Positions 39,189 to 49,988 are shown, counted from the first letter of the stretch. The stretch: DNA of 61,896 nt from Gammaproteobacteria bacterium (GCA_021773565.1 JAJFJZ010000014.1:1-61896); one strand, 5' to 3'. Notes: generated by a model not told the origin, from the letters alone. Numbers and translations are program-made.

Positions 39189-40108
39189 GCCTTTTGTTCG
39201 CGCAATGTTTGCAGCAATTTCCCGGCACCTTGTGCAAATAGCTGTTCCGCAGCTTGTGCACCGACAAGTTCACTGTCCTTACCACGCGCAGAGCCATGAA
39301 TAATCTGCTTTCCTTTTGCATCTGAAAGCAAGCAGCGAACAAACAGCTCATCCCCTTCACGCTCACAATATGCAGCAAGTGGAAGGGAACAATCCCCACC
39401 CAAAGCCCTGCTCACTGCCCGCTCTGCCAATATGCACGCTTCTACCTGTGCATCATTAAGCACCGAAACCAGATTCCGGACATCGATTGCCTCGCTACAA
39501 CATTCTATTCCAAGCGCCGCCTGTCCGGGGCAGGGTAAACTTTGTTCAACAGAGAGGGTTTGGTTAATTCTGTGTCCCAGGCCAAGCCGCTTTAGCCCAG
39601 CTGCCGCAAGTACAATCGCGTCGTACTCCCCTGCGTCAAGTTTGGAAAGCCGCGTATCTACATTTCCGCGTATCGATTGAAAAGTGAAGTCTGGTCGCAG
39701 TGCCGTCAATTGCGTTTGCCTGCGCAAGCTTGAAGAGCCAATTACTGCACCCTGCTTCAAACTCTCGAGACTACTATTTGTACTGCAAACAAGTGCATCC
39801 CGCACGTCCTCTCTAAATCCTGAAGCCGCAAGCACAAAGCCATCACTCAAGGTACTGGGCAGATCCTTCAGCGAGTGCACCGCAATATCCGCCTGATTAT
39901 TCAACAGAGCCTGTTCCAGTTCCTTGATAAACAAACCCTTGCCCCCTATCTCACTAAGCGCGCGGTCCAGTCTTCTGTCGCCCTCAGTGGTAATTCCCAC
40001 AAGTTCGACTTCCAGCATAGGGTAGTGAGACTCCAGCTGGTCCTTGATAAACCCAGACTGCCAAAGCGCAAGTTTGCTCTGTCTGGTAGCAATACGGATC
40101 TTTTTCAT
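39185..40108 (-). CDS. hemC: Hydroxymethylbilane synthase (porphobilinogen deaminase)
   Basis: A 307-residue enzyme that joins four porphobilinogens. Markers: IATRQSKLALWQSGFI, catalytic Asp in VHSLKDLP, GSSSLRRQTQL, GNVDTRLSKLD, and the Cys holding the dipyrromethane cofactor in ALGGDCSLPLAAYC. Start ATG 40108 gives the family N-terminus; an in-frame ATG at 40159 adds 17 residues without a ribosome-binding site. Confidence 0.94.
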   Translation of the reverse strand: MKKIRIATRQSKLALWQSGFIKDQLESHYPMLEVELVGITTEGDRRLDRALSEIGGKGLFIKELEQALLNNQADIAVHSLKDLPSTLSDGFVLAASGFREDVRDALVCSTNSSLESLKQGAVIGSSSLRRQTQLTALRPDFTFQSIRGNVDTRLSKLDAGEYDAIVLAAAGLKRLGLGHRINQTLSVEQSLPCPGQAALGIECCSEAIDVRNLVSVLNDAQVEACILAERAVSRALGGDCSLPLAAYCEREGDELFVRCLLSDAKGKQIIHGSARGKDSELVGAQAAEQLFAQGAGKLLQTLREQKA

Positions 40109-40166
40109 ACTATGGGCATTCTCTCGCTTCGGATAATCGTTTTTTTCAGGGTCTGGCATTTGTGGA

Positions 40167-40895
40167 TTAGAGTTTCTTGACGATTTTTCTCACGCTCGAT
40201 ATATGCCGACGACTCACCTGGATCTTCTCATCTACGCCTTCCATTCGAACTTCGTAATGTCCATCTTCATCCCGGTCCAGTCCCACAATGTGTTTTACCG
40301 CGACCAGGGAATTGCGATGCACCCGGATGAACTGCGTACCAAATTCTATCTCCAGATCGCGTAGCGTTTCGTCAATGAGCAGTTCGCCCTCCCCATGCCT
40401 CACCGTCACGTATTTCTGGTCAGCCTGCAAAAACCGAACGTCTTCTATGGCAACCAGCTCTATACCACGTCTGGTCCGAGCAGACAGGTGGAGGCGATGT
40501 TGACCGTCGGATTCAGCAATTGCTACCAACTGTGCCTTGTTGGTTTTACGAACGTTTATCAGTATTTCTTTTAGTTCCTCTCGTCGTACAGGTTTTAACA
40601 GGTATCCCACGGCATGCACCCGGAAAGCTTCTATGGCATGTTCTTCATAGGCTGTACAAAAAACAATAGCCGGGGGTTCCTCGAGTGCCATCATGTGACC
40701 TGCCGCTTCAAGGCCATCCATTCCGGGCATTCGAATATCCAGTAAAACCACATCGGGCAATAAGTCGTTGCACAGCGCAACGGCCTGCATACCGCTTGCA
40801 GCCTGACCTACTACCTGAATATCGGTAGCATCATCCAGCATACGTACCAGGCGGTCTCGTGCCAGTTTTTCATCGTCAACAATTAGCAGCTTCAT
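40167..40895 (-). CDS. algR: LytTR response regulator AlgR-like
   Basis: A 242-residue regulator with a receiver domain (phosphoacceptor Asp in VVLLDIRMPGMDG, Thr in VFCTAYEEHA, Lys in LLKPVRREE) and a C-terminal LytTR DNA-binding domain (IELVAIEDVRFLQADQKYVT, FIRVHRNSLVAVKHI). AlgR controls alginate, motility and stress genes in Pseudomonas. It overlaps the kinase gene by 4 bases, forming a two-component pair. Located between argH and hemC as in Pseudomonas. Confidence 0.92.
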   Translation of the reverse strand: MKLLIVDDEKLARDRLVRMLDDATDIQVVGQAASGMQAVALCNDLLPDVVLLDIRMPGMDGLEAAGHMMALEEPPAIVFCTAYEEHAIEAFRVHAVGYLLKPVRREELKEILINVRKTNKAQLVAIAESDGQHRLHLSARTRRGIELVAIEDVRFLQADQKYVTVRHGEGELLIDETLRDLEIEFGTQFIRVHRNSLVAVKHIVGLDRDEDGHYEVRMEGVDEKIQVSRRHISSVRKIVKKL

Positions 40896-41944
40896 TCGGA
40901 TTCAACCACAGCGGGATACCTGAGTTCAGTAAAGTAACTGTCTGCTTCGACCCATGCCAGCAAACTGGCCTCTGATCCGTACAACGCGGCAAAGCGGCTA
41001 CGTGTATTAGCCAGCGCCATTCTGTTACCCCTTACATCTGCATCCCCCTGTTCCACCAGGGGGTTTTGCACTGTTATAGCCAACACCTCGGATTCGCGGC
41101 GCACGTGTATACGAATTGTGCCACCTTCCGGCAATGGTTGTATGCCATGATAAATTGCATTTTCCAATAGTGGTTGAAGCGTTAATAACGGTATTTTCAA
41201 TCGCGGCGGACAATTTTCCACTGTCCATTCCACACGCAACCTTTCTCCAAGACGTAATCCTTCAATGTGGATATACCGCTTGCAAAGGCTTATCTCCTCG
41301 TTGATTGATACCTGGTTACCCGCATCATTCAAGCTGGCTCGAAATAATTCTGACAAATCCTCAACGACGGTCTCTGCCATTTCGGGTTCAGTTGAAATTA
41401 GACTTGCAATGATATTCATACTGTTAAATAGAAAATGTGGCCGTATACGCGATTGCAAGGCCTGAATTCTTGATTGAAGTTCTGATTGTTCCTGTTCGCG
41501 CAGTTTTTGTTGTACATACAGGTATCGCATCACTACACCGGTGATGATACCCGCTATTCCAAGCTGCCGGGTGATCTGCCCCCAGTCCAGTGCCGGATTG
41601 GCAAAATCGGCTTCTCCTGAATAGACGAAGTGCGCTATCACGCTGACCAGTAAAGTTACCGACATCACCAGGATAAAGACGAAAGTGGCACCACGCGCCA
41701 CGCCAATACCATTAAGAACGGGTCTTAAAGCACAAAGCACACCTGCACTACCCAACACGATCCACTGCACAGACAGGGATAACAACGCCAACCTGACCCA
41801 GGTTATGGGACCACCTGCCAGCAATAGTACAAAGACGATGAGCTCACCAATCAGAACCAGCATACAAATTGCCATGACATTGCAAAGATCAGGCATTTCA
41901 AAGTTTGTGTTTTCTATATTTCTATTACGATCGGCTTCTTTCAC
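40892..41944 (-). CDS. algZ: LytS-type sensor histidine kinase AlgZ-like
   Basis: A 350-residue membrane sensor kinase. Four hydrophobic segments fill residues about 20-150; the His_kinase domain has the phosphorylated His in IRPHFLFNSMN and the C-terminal part with LLQPLLENAIYHGI. It lacks the classic HxxxxxxP-type H box and belongs to the LytS family. Start is GTG at 41944. Together with AlgR it is the typical FimS/AlgZ-AlgR pair; the signal is unknown. Confidence 0.9.
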   Translation of the reverse strand: MKEADRNRNIENTNFEMPDLCNVMAICMLVLIGELIVFVLLLAGGPITWVRLALLSLSVQWIVLGSAGVLCALRPVLNGIGVARGATFVFILVMSVTLLVSVIAHFVYSGEADFANPALDWGQITRQLGIAGIITGVVMRYLYVQQKLREQEQSELQSRIQALQSRIRPHFLFNSMNIIASLISTEPEMAETVVEDLSELFRASLNDAGNQVSINEEISLCKRYIHIEGLRLGERLRVEWTVENCPPRLKIPLLTLQPLLENAIYHGIQPLPEGGTIRIHVRRESEVLAITVQNPLVEQGDADVRGNRMALANTRSRFAALYGSEASLLAWVEADSYFTELRYPAVVESE

Positions 41945-42108
41945 AATTTATTACCGCGCCTCTGAATATGCAGCCAATGAGCACCTATCTGCTGTAGAAT
42001 AGGTTTCGTCTGTAGTCGCCATATAAGCTGCCGACTTTAACAAGGTGGAAGGGGTGTGGGAACCTCGGATACCACCCAAAACCAATCCGGACAATCGTGA
42101 TCAGCAAA

Positions 42109-43503
42109 ATGACCAAAAAATCACACAGCAACAGTTTATGGGGAGGGCGGTTCTCAGAACCGGTCGATGATTTTGTGCAGCGGTTTACTGCCTCGGTTAG
42201 TTTTGACAAGCGTTTGTACCATCATGATATTGAAGGCTCAATTGCGCATGCACATATGCTTGCAGAGGTCGGCGTGCTCACTCCGGAGGAAAAAAACACC
42301 ATATGCTCGGGCCTGCAGGCAATACGCGAAGAGATTGAAGCAGGTAAATTTGACTGGCACGTAAGTCTGGAAGATGTGCACATGAATATTGAGTCGCGCC
42401 TCATCAGTCTTATTGGGGAAGTAGGCAAAAAGTTGCACACCGCAAGATCGCGCAACGATCAAATTGCGACGGACATACGCCTGTACCTGAGAGACGAGCT
42501 GGACACTCTTCTTCAACTAAAAACAGATGTACTTAACGCCCTTGCGGATCTGGCAGAGAAACATACCGACACTATTATGCCTGGTTACACGCACTTGCAG
42601 GCGGCTCAACCTGTTACCTTTGGCCACCACATGATGGCCTGGTTTGAAATGCTGCTGCGAGACAGAAATCGCCTGCTGGATTGCAGGGCGCGCTTGAACG
42701 TGATGCCGCTTGGAAGTGCAGCACTGGCTGGTACTACCTTTCCCATCGATCGTAAGATAACCGCCCGATTATTATCCTTTGACGGGATTAGCGAAAATTC
42801 TCTTGATGCCGTGAGTGATCGCGATTTTGCAATTGAATTTTGCGCTGTTGCAAGTATCACAATCTCACATATGTCCCGATGGGCTGAGGAACTCGTTCTG
42901 TGGTCCAGTACCCAGTTTGGCTTTATCGATCTGCCTGACCGGTTTTGTACGGGTTCAAGCATTATGCCGCAAAAGAAGAATCCGGATGTTCCGGAACTAA
43001 TCAGGGGCAAGGCCGGCAGGATAACCGGAAACCTCGTATCCATGCTCACGCTTATGAAAAGCCAGCCACTGGCCTACAACAAGGATAATCAGGAAGACAA
43101 GGAACCACTATTTGATTCAATTGACACCATGAAAGACGTTCTGTGTGCAATGGCTTCGATGCTACCGCACGTTACTCCGAACAAGGACAAAATGTACGCC
43201 GCCGCCCAGCAGGGTTTTGGTACGGCAACCGACCTTGCAGATTATCTGGTTCGTAAGGGCCTCCCGTTCAGGGACGCCCATAGCATTGTTGGTCAGGCCG
43301 TTGCATGCGCTATCCACGAAAACAAGGCACTGGATCAGCTCACACTTGCAGAGTTACAAAAATTTTCTGCCAAGATTCATCAGGATGTGTTTGATGTGTT
43401 AAGCCTTGAAGGATCAGTTAGTGCAAGAAACCATTTCGGTGCAACCGCACCAGAGCAGGTGCAACTGGCGATAACTCGTGGCCGCGAACGCTTACAAAAA
43501 TAG
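42109..43503 (+). CDS. argH: Argininosuccinate lyase
   Basis: A 464-residue lyase of the fumarase/aspartase superfamily for the last step of arginine synthesis. Markers: [44 protein letters not shown], the catalytic Ser loop [21 protein letters not shown] chose ATG 42109; a GTG at 42097 in the same frame would add four residues. It is divergent from algZ across 164 bases. Confidence 0.95.
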   Translation: MTKKSHSNSLWGGRFSEPVDDFVQRFTASVSFDKRLYHHDIEGSIAHAHMLAEVGVLTPEEKNTICSGLQAIREEIEAGKFDWHVSLEDVHMNIESRLISLIGEVGKKLHTARSRNDQIATDIRLYLRDELDTLLQLKTDVLNALADLAEKHTDTIMPGYTHLQAAQPVTFGHHMMAWFEMLLRDRNRLLDCRARLNVMPLGSAALAGTTFPIDRKITARLLSFDGISENSLDAVSDRDFAIEFCAVASITISHMSRWAEELVLWSSTQFGFIDLPDRFCTGSSIMPQKKNPDVPELIRGKAGRITGNLVSMLTLMKSQPLAYNKDNQEDKEPLFDSIDTMKDVLCAMASMLPHVTPNKDKMYAAAQQGFGTATDLADYLVRKGLPFRDAHSIVGQAVACAIHENKALDQLTLAELQKFSAKIHQDVFDVLSLEGSVSARNHFGATAPEQVQLAITRGRERLQK

Positions 43504-43517
43504 GGGAGGATATTCAC

Positions 43518-43685
43518 TTGCGATTGTTTACCAGATTGTTGTTTTCCTTCCTGCTTATCTCCTACGTGGCAACCTGTGGTCAACAGGGTCCTCTCTATTT
43601 GCCTGATGAAAAACCATCTGCCTTGCAGGATGTCGGGAACCAGATTCTCCATGGCGAAAAAGTGTTCAATGATGCACGTGCTTAG
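43518..43685 (+). CDS. lptM: Small outer-membrane lipoprotein LptM (YifL/LppL)
   Basis: A 55-residue lipoprotein starting with TTG at 43518, with GGGGAGGA seven bases before it. The signal peptide LLFSFLLISYVATC ends in a lipobox Cys and is followed by GQQGPLYLP, the LptM signature. LptM helps LptD assemble in the LPS translocon. It is immediately after argH and its end overlaps the start of lysA, the order seen in other gammaproteobacteria. Confidence 0.88.
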   Translation: MRLFTRLLFSFLLISYVATCGQQGPLYLPDEKPSALQDVGNQILHGEKVFNDARA

Positions 43686-44985
43686 TCAAAAAAACGGCGA
43701 ACTTTACATGGAATCAGTTCCCTTGAACAAAGTCGCTGACACTTATGGCACACCTGCTTACGTGTACTCCAGAGCTGCAATAAGCAAACAATATCACAGT
43801 CTGGAAAATGCGCTGGGGAACCAGACGCATCAAATATGCTTTGCTGTAAAGGCAAACAGCAATATCGGTGTGCTGGGATTGTTAGCCAGCCTGGGCGCGG
43901 GATTTGATGTGGTCTCTTCGGGAGAACTCGAGCGGGTATTGCGTGCAGGTGGACAAGCCAACAAAATCGTCTTTTCCGGAGTTGGAAAAACTGCGGCTGA
44001 ACTCGATTTCGCATTAAAACTGGGCATACAGTGCATCAACGTTGAAAGTCATGCTGAATTAATCCGGCTGGAAACTCGCGCCAGGTTACTGGACAAAACA
44101 GCGCCCATATCCATACGTATAAATCCGGACATTGACGCAAAAACACATCCGTATATTTCAACCGGTTTATCAGAAAATAAATTTGGTGTAGCTCCCGGTG
44201 TTGCCCTGGACCTGTTTGCTTATGCAGATAAGTCGGAGTTTTTGAAAGTCGAGGGAATAGACTGTCACATTGGCTCACAGATAACCGACCTTTCGCCTTT
44301 GCTCGAGGCCGCACGCTTTCTGCTCAATATGATTGATGTGCTCGAGAAAAGTGGTATAAGCATCAGCCATATAAATATGGGCGGTGGCGTTGGGGTTAAT
44401 TATTCCGAGGAAGAGATTTTTGACATTAGTGAATACGCCAAGGGGCTGACTCAACTACTGCAAGGGCGCAATCTCAAATTGTTTGTCGAACCGGGACGTT
44501 TCCTCGTAGCCAACGCCGGAGTTCTGTTGACCCGCGTTGAATACCTCAAACCAGCCCCTGCCAAAACAGCCGGAAAAAATTTTGCTATAGTCGATGCCGC
44601 CATGAACGATCTAATTCGACCAGCACTTTATCAGGCTCAACACAAAGTGGCGTGCGTTAACGTATCGCCTAAAGAAGCAAACTCGAAAGTTCAATGGGAT
44701 CTGGTCGGCCCGGTTTGTGAAAGCGCAGATTTTCTTGCAAAAGATTGTCCCCTGCACCTCGAGCAAGGTGCCTTACTGGCGATTTTGACAACAGGTGCTT
44801 ACGGATTTGTACAATCATCCAATTACAACAGCCGGAACCGGGTAGCTGAAATTATAGTTGCGGACGACAAATTTCACCTCGTGCGGCGTAGAGAAACTAT
44901 CAACGATCAGCTAACACTGGAGTTCTTGCTGCCTGCCTCCCATTACCACCGGGATAGTGATCCGGTCAAAATTTCCGGGGACTGA
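43669..44985 (+). CDS. lysA: Diaminopimelate decarboxylase
   Basis: A 438-residue PLP enzyme that makes lysine from meso-diaminopimelate. The PLP lysine is in CFAVKANSNIGVL, with the Gly-rich GGGVGVNY and the C-terminal Cys in WDLVGPVCESADF and ATGAYG-like TTGAYGFVQSSNYN. The frame is open upstream to 43576, but that part overlaps lptM. I placed the start at ATG 43669 (MMHVLSQKNGELY), with a second ATG at 43672. Confidence 0.94.
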   Translation: MMHVLSQKNGELYMESVPLNKVADTYGTPAYVYSRAAISKQYHSLENALGNQTHQICFAVKANSNIGVLGLLASLGAGFDVVSSGELERVLRAGGQANKIVFSGVGKTAAELDFALKLGIQCINVESHAELIRLETRARLLDKTAPISIRINPDIDAKTHPYISTGLSENKFGVAPGVALDLFAYADKSEFLKVEGIDCHIGSQITDLSPLLEAARFLLNMIDVLEKSGISISHINMGGGVGVNYSEEEIFDISEYAKGLTQLLQGRNLKLFVEPGRFLVANAGVLLTRVEYLKPAPAKTAGKNFAIVDAAMNDLIRPALYQAQHKVACVNVSPKEANSKVQWDLVGPVCESADFLAKDCPLHLEQGALLAILTTGAYGFVQSSNYNSRNRVAEIIVADDKFHLVRRRETINDQLTLEFLLPASHYHRDSDPVKISGD

Positions 44986-44987
44986 AA

Positions 44988-45839
44988 TTGCGTTTAAACT
45001 TTTCCAAAATGCACGGTGCGGGTAACGACTTTATGGTGTTAAACCTGATTACGCAGCAATACAAACTGGAAAGCAGTGTCATTCGCCATTGGGGAAACAG
45101 GCATACCGGTATAGGATTTGACCAGCTATTGGTTGTGGAGCCACCGGGCAATCCGGACGTCGATTTTCATTACCGAATTTACAACAGTGACGGCAGCGAA
45201 GCTAAACAATGTGGCAATGGTGCGCGTTGTTTTGCGCGCTTTGTATATGATCAGCAGTTGAGCCTAAAGCAGTCCCTGGTGCTGGAAACAATAGGTGGGC
45301 GCATCCGTACATTTCGTCGACCAGACGGTGTTATCGAAGTAGACATGGGGGCGCCTGATCTGGCTGATGCTGTTACTATCGAATCAACAAATGCGGCACC
45401 ACAATCGCTCCAGTGCACACCCGTAACCAGCACTCTGGAAATCGACGGAAATGCGGTGACATTTACCCAGGTATCAATGGGTAATCCTCACGCGGTAATT
45501 TTCGTCAGCAATGTAGTCAATGCCGACCTGGATTCTATTGGTGCAGCCCTTGCGTGCCACGCATTTTTTCCTAATGGTGTGAACGTAGAATTTGCCGAAA
45601 TCGTCGATCCGGGGTTCATGCGGCTCAGAGTGTTTGAGCGCGGAGCCGGTGAAACCCTGGCATGCGGGTCCGGGGCTTGCGCTGCAGTGGTTGCTGGCAT
45701 ACTACATAACAAACTGAACGCAAAAGTTAAGGTTTCACTTCCGGGTGGTAAATTGCGTGTAAACTGGCCCGGCAAAAATGCCTCGGTTGTGCTGGCGGGC
45801 CAGGCACGAATGGTTTTTGAGGCAAGTGTACAAGTTTAA
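44988..45839 (+). CDS. dapF: Diaminopimelate epimerase
   Basis: A 283-residue cofactor-free epimerase converting LL- to meso-diaminopimelate for lysine and peptidoglycan. Both catalytic cysteines are present: AKQCGNGARC and ETLACGSGAC. The start is TTG at 44988 (MRLNFSKMHGAGNDF), two bases after the lysA stop, so translation is probably coupled. Confidence 0.95.
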   Translation: MRLNFSKMHGAGNDFMVLNLITQQYKLESSVIRHWGNRHTGIGFDQLLVVEPPGNPDVDFHYRIYNSDGSEAKQCGNGARCFARFVYDQQLSLKQSLVLETIGGRIRTFRRPDGVIEVDMGAPDLADAVTIESTNAAPQSLQCTPVTSTLEIDGNAVTFTQVSMGNPHAVIFVSNVVNADLDSIGAALACHAFFPNGVNVEFAEIVDPGFMRLRVFERGAGETLACGSGACAAVVAGILHNKLNAKVKVSLPGGKLRVNWPGKNASVVLAGQARMVFEASVQV

Positions 45840-45853
45840 GGAAGAGTTTATAT

Positions 45854-46624
45854 ATGAAAGCCAAGCAATCCTTATCCCCGCTCGACGATGTCACAATTGC
45901 CGAGTACCTAAGACACAATCCGGGGTTTTTTGACCAGCACGCGGATTTGCTTGCTGACTTGCAGCTTCCGCATCAATCCGGAGAAGCCGTATCGTTGGTC
46001 GAACGGCAGATATCTGTCCTGCGTTCGCGTAATACCGAGCTGCGTAAACAGCTTAAATTCTTGTTGAGTACAGCCAATGATAATAACGCTCTGTTTGAAA
46101 AGGTGTGCGATATGACTCTGGCCCTGATAGATACACGCACACTGCTGGACGTAGATCTGGTGTTGGCAGAAAAACTGGCTATTCAGTTCGCCGCCGAATA
46201 TGTGGTTTGTTACGTATGCAATAAACCTGAAAATTCTCAGGACGAGAAACAACGCCGGGGTGAATCAGGTGTGCATATACGCTTTGCAGATGCCCTGCCA
46301 CAGATCAGTTTAATGAAATCCAGTGAAGTTGTGTGTGGGCCAATACGCCCGGAAGAGTTTTCCGTGCTGTTTCCCTACGCTAGCGCAATCAGCGGATCAG
46401 CGGTGCTTGTACCTTTGACAATGAAGCTGTCCCGAAAAAGTACATTGTCTTCAGAAGACGTTATCGTTGGCGGATTGCTCGCTATTGGAAGCAACGATCC
46501 GGAACGTTTTTCTTCAGACCTCGGGACGGTGTTTCTGAAATTTATGGGTGATATTCTGTCGCGTGTTTTGGAGTCCGTTTTGTATAAAGATGCCGATTCG
46601 ACCAGCATGCAGTCCCTGAAATAA
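45854..46624 (+). CDS. DUF484 family protein
   Basis: A 256-residue cytoplasmic protein. The N-terminal part has the DUF484 signature [19 protein letters not shown] and [13 protein letters not shown] (coiled coil); the rest is GAF-like. It regularly sits between dapF and xerC; its function is not established. Confidence 0.9.
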   Translation: MKAKQSLSPLDDVTIAEYLRHNPGFFDQHADLLADLQLPHQSGEAVSLVERQISVLRSRNTELRKQLKFLLSTANDNNALFEKVCDMTLALIDTRTLLDVDLVLAEKLAIQFAAEYVVCYVCNKPENSQDEKQRRGESGVHIRFADALPQISLMKSSEVVCGPIRPEEFSVLFPYASAISGSAVLVPLTMKLSRKSTLSSEDVIVGGLLAIGSNDPERFSSDLGTVFLKFMGDILSRVLESVLYKDADSTSMQSLK

Positions 46625-46652
46625 CCCGGCGGTAAAAATTGCGATAGATACT

Positions 46653-47537
46653 ATGACAGCCGACCCGCTCATCGAAAAATATCTGGATATACTGAAGTAC
46701 CAAAAGCAGTACAGTAAAAATACGATAGGAGCCTACCAGCGCGATCTGGATAGATTTGTAACTGTAAGTAATCTTGGGTCACTGGAAGAAGCTCAGCCTC
46801 ATCACGTGCAAAGTTTTGTTAACTACCTGCACCGTCGCGATCTGGCCCCGCGTACCATACAGCGACACCTTTCAAGTATTCGCGCCTGTTTTGCCTATCT
46901 GGAGAAACACCGTTACCTGAAAAGTAACCCTGCTGTTTCAGTACGTGCTCCGAAAAACCAGCAAAAACTTCCCCGGCTTCTCGACACAGACCAGGCCGCA
47001 AAATTACTTGCATTTGAACCACGCACCAAATTGCAGGTGCGTGACAAAGCCATGATGGAGCTATTTTATTCCAGCGGATTGCGTCTTTCTGAACTTGTTG
47101 GGATAAACATGTCTGATTTGAATCTCGGTGATGGTTTTGTGAGTGTTACCGGAAAGGGTAAAAAATCCAGACAGGTACCACTAGGCAGGCATGCCAACAC
47201 AGCTTTACAAAAATGGCTAAAATACTGTCCTGAATACGGCAACAACACTCCAGTGTTCACCGGCAGGAACGCTAAAAGAATTAGCCCAAGAACGGTGCAG
47301 TCCCGACTAAAGCATTACGGGAGAACAGAGCTGGACGATATCGCTCTGCATCCCCATATGCTGCGACACAGTTTCGCCAGCCACATGCTCGAATCCAGCG
47401 GAGATCTGCGCTCGGTCCAGGAACTGCTTGGTCATTCGGACATATCGACGACTCAAATCTACACCCACCTGGATTTTCAACACCTAACCAAGGTGTACGA
47501 TAATGCGCATCCCCGGGCCAAGCGCAAACCCAAATGA
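46653..47537 (+). CDS. xerC: Tyrosine recombinase XerC
   Basis: A 294-residue site-specific recombinase that with XerD resolves chromosome dimers at dif. The N-terminal SAM-like core-binding domain (about 1-90) precedes the catalytic domain with Arg in [12 protein letters not shown], Lys in [25 protein letters not shown], and [17 protein letters not shown] containing the nucleophile Tyr. It overlaps yigB by 4 bases. Confidence 0.94.
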   Translation: MTADPLIEKYLDILKYQKQYSKNTIGAYQRDLDRFVTVSNLGSLEEAQPHHVQSFVNYLHRRDLAPRTIQRHLSSIRACFAYLEKHRYLKSNPAVSVRAPKNQQKLPRLLDTDQAAKLLAFEPRTKLQVRDKAMMELFYSSGLRLSELVGINMSDLNLGDGFVSVTGKGKKSRQVPLGRHANTALQKWLKYCPEYGNNTPVFTGRNAKRISPRTVQSRLKHYGRTELDDIALHPHMLRHSFASHMLESSGDLRSVQELLGHSDISTTQIYTHLDFQHLTKVYDNAHPRAKRKPK

Positions 47538-48247
47538 TAAAACTGGTGACTTTCGACCTGGATGACACTTTATGGGATGCGGGGCCGATATTACGCGCTG
47601 CTGAAGAAAAGCAATTTGACTGGATTCAGCAACAGGTTCCTGAGTTCTCAAACAAAATCCAGCGCAGCGAATTAAACGGTATCCGAAAACAACTTGTACA
47701 ACAAAATCCGCTGCTCAAACACAACCTTACTGATTTACGCAGGACTATACTCGCCACAGCGCTACAACAAATAGGGCTGGACAAATCCAGCGCTGAATCG
47801 CTTGCACACCAGGCGGTGGAAGTATTTTTGCAAGGCAGGCATGACGTCAGTTATTTCAACCACACCTTCGAGGTACTGAAGATATTGTCTAGCCAGTACA
47901 CATTGGCCGCGCTTTCCAATGGTAATGCTGATGTCAAGCGCCTGGAAATTGGCCAGTATTTTTCCTTTAGCTATTCCTCTGCAGATGTTGGCACAGGCAA
48001 ACCTGCACCGGATATGTTTCTGGCAGCATTAAAACATCTCAATATTCAAGCCGAAGAGGCGGTGCATGTAGGGGATCATCCAGAGAACGATATTCGCGCC
48101 GCAGCCCAGGCCGGACTGGGCGCAATCTGGCTAAATATTGCGGACCAAACACCTCCGGTGGGCGTTGCCTATCAGGAAGTGGAATGCCTGAGCGAAATTC
48201 CTGACTGCCTGACTACGTTCCAGCACTCGCCAGGTAACACACCATAA
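47534..48247 (+). CDS. yigB: HAD family hydrolase YigB-like
   Basis: A 237-residue HAD phosphatase with motif [12 protein letters not shown], motif [11 protein letters not shown], motif III with Lys in [14 protein letters not shown] and motif [15 protein letters not shown]. YigB is a flavin mononucleotide/haloacid-type phosphatase downstream of xerC. It starts in ATGA overlap with xerC. Confidence 0.9.
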   Translation: MIKLVTFDLDDTLWDAGPILRAAEEKQFDWIQQQVPEFSNKIQRSELNGIRKQLVQQNPLLKHNLTDLRRTILATALQQIGLDKSSAESLAHQAVEVFLQGRHDVSYFNHTFEVLKILSSQYTLAALSNGNADVKRLEIGQYFSFSYSSADVGTGKPAPDMFLAALKHLNIQAEEAVHVGDHPENDIRAAAQAGLGAIWLNIADQTPPVGVAYQEVECLSEIPDCLTTFQHSPGNTP

Positions 48248-48256
48248 CCTGAGTTA

Positions 48257-49681
48257 TCAGCTTGCAGTCGATTCCGTTTTATCCGCCAGGCGCGCATGCG
48301 CCGTAATATAGGCTTTAAGTGCATCTATATCGGCGGCGATGGCTACTTTTCGTTCTTCCAACTCCGCAAGCTGTTGCAGTCGGGGATGTTGGAGAGCGGC
48401 CATTGTTTCGGATTGGTCTTTCAAAGACAGCGCGCGTTTTATAGCTTCAGGAAATTTGGCGGGGTGCGCAGTGGCAAGACATACTACCGGCTCGTCACTC
48501 TTGATTAGCCGAGCGGCTGCCACCCCAACAGCAGTATGCGGATCAAGCACATAGGCATGCTCGTTGGCATATTTCGCTATCGTATCGAGGGTCTCTCTCG
48601 TATCTATGGAAACTGCCCGAATGGTTTCATCTACAGGATGGTTATGTTGCAAAACCACTTCGCCCTGCGATTCAAATTCTTCCATAAATTTACATACCGC
48701 GGCGGAATCCATGCCTGACCGCAGGTACAGGTAACGTTCAAAATTGCTCGCTACCTGTATGTCCATAGAAGGGCTAAGCGTAAAATGAACGCCACCCTTT
48801 TTGTAAATTCCCGTATTAAAGAAAACCGGTAATATATCGTTCTCATTGCTCGCCAAAACCAGAGTTTTTATGGGAAACCCCATCATTTTCGCAATATAAC
48901 CAGCCAGAATGTCACCGAAGTTGCCAGTTGGGACACAAAAAGAAACCCGCTGCGTTAATTTTTTACTGAGTTTGAGGCTCGCATAAGCGTAGTAGACCAC
49001 CTGAGCCAATACACGCGCCCAATTTACGGAATTTACCGCACCCAGATGAAACTCCTGCTTAAACTCCAGATCGTTAAATACCGATTTCATCAGCGACTGA
49101 CAGTCATCAAAACTGCCATCGACTGCCAGACAAAATACATTGTCGTCTGTAACCGTAGTCATCTGGAGTTCCTGAAGGCGACTTGGTTTTCCCTGGGGAT
49201 ACATGACAAAAATATTTATCTTTGCCTTGCCCTGAACACCAGCAATCGCCGCGCTTCCGGTATCTCCACTGGTCGCACCCAAAATATTCATATGCTGGTT
49301 GCGACTGGCCAACAGATATTCAAACAGGTTGCCCAAAAATTGTAGCGCTACATCCTTAAAGGCCAATGTTGGACCATGAAAAAGCTCCATGACATGAATA
49401 TTACCCACTGCTACAAGCGGCGTTATGTCAGGAGAATCAAAGTTTGCATAACTGCGTTGGATAAGGTCGCGTAGATCATCTGATGCGATGTCGGTGATAT
49501 ATTCCCGCATGACCTCAAACGCAAGATCAACAAATTCAAGGTCGAGCAAGTCCTCAAGCCTGTTTCGCAGGGAGGGGATTTTTTCCGGTAAAAGCAGGCC
49601 ACCGTCCGGCGCAAGTCCGGCTAGAACTGCTTCCTGAAATTGCATAGGGCTTGTTGCCCCACGCGTACTGACATACTGCAT
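48257..49681 (-). CDS. thrC: Threonine synthase
   Basis: A 474-residue PLP enzyme forming threonine from O-phosphohomoserine. Markers: MQYVSTRG, FHGPTLAFKDVALQF with the PLP Lys, and ATSGDTGSAAIAG. It is convergent with yigB, with only a 9-base gap. Confidence 0.94.
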   Translation of the reverse strand: MQYVSTRGATSPMQFQEAVLAGLAPDGGLLLPEKIPSLRNRLEDLLDLEFVDLAFEVMREYITDIASDDLRDLIQRSYANFDSPDITPLVAVGNIHVMELFHGPTLAFKDVALQFLGNLFEYLLASRNQHMNILGATSGDTGSAAIAGVQGKAKINIFVMYPQGKPSRLQELQMTTVTDDNVFCLAVDGSFDDCQSLMKSVFNDLEFKQEFHLGAVNSVNWARVLAQVVYYAYASLKLSKKLTQRVSFCVPTGNFGDILAGYIAKMMGFPIKTLVLASNENDILPVFFNTGIYKKGGVHFTLSPSMDIQVASNFERYLYLRSGMDSAAVCKFMEEFESQGEVVLQHNHPVDETIRAVSIDTRETLDTIAKYANEHAYVLDPHTAVGVAAARLIKSDEPVVCLATAHPAKFPEAIKRALSLKDQSETMAALQHPRLQQLAELEERKVAIAADIDALKAYITAHARLADKTESTAS

Positions 49682-49769
49682 AGTATTCCCTGATAAAACT
49701 CGAAAACACTATTCTATGGAAGCCTCACGTAATTGCCACGCAAGCTCAGCATTTATTACCAGATTCTGG

Positions 49770-49988
49770 TTATTCCTCGGGTCCCGAACTATAGGAGTTA
49801 TCGGGATTATCCAACGACTCTGATCTAACGTACTGGTTTACAGATTCAATAACACCCCCTTTTGCCAAAAATTGTTCAACGTCCGCCGCCAGTTGTCCGC
49901 GCAAAATATTACGTGCGCTCACTGTATGTACAGTACCTGCACCTGGTGATCGGCCAGGAATTGGTCCTTCTTTATCCCCGATAGCCAT
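49770..49988 (-). CDS. Small SutA-like protein
   Basis: A 72-residue protein. Residues about 30-66 (LRGQLAADVEQFLAKGG, then IESVNQYV and NPDNSYSS) resemble the C-terminal half of Pseudomonas SutA (EFLSRGG... and a PDSKYGSRP tail), a small RNA-polymerase-binding regulator for slow growth. The N-terminus is Gly/Pro/Ser-rich rather than strongly acidic as in SutA. The family link is by eye and tentative. It stands alone between thrC and amtB. Confidence 0.55.
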   Translation of the reverse strand: MAIGDKEGPIPGRSPGAGTVHTVSARNILRGQLAADVEQFLAKGGVIESVNQYVRSESLDNPDNSYSSGPEE

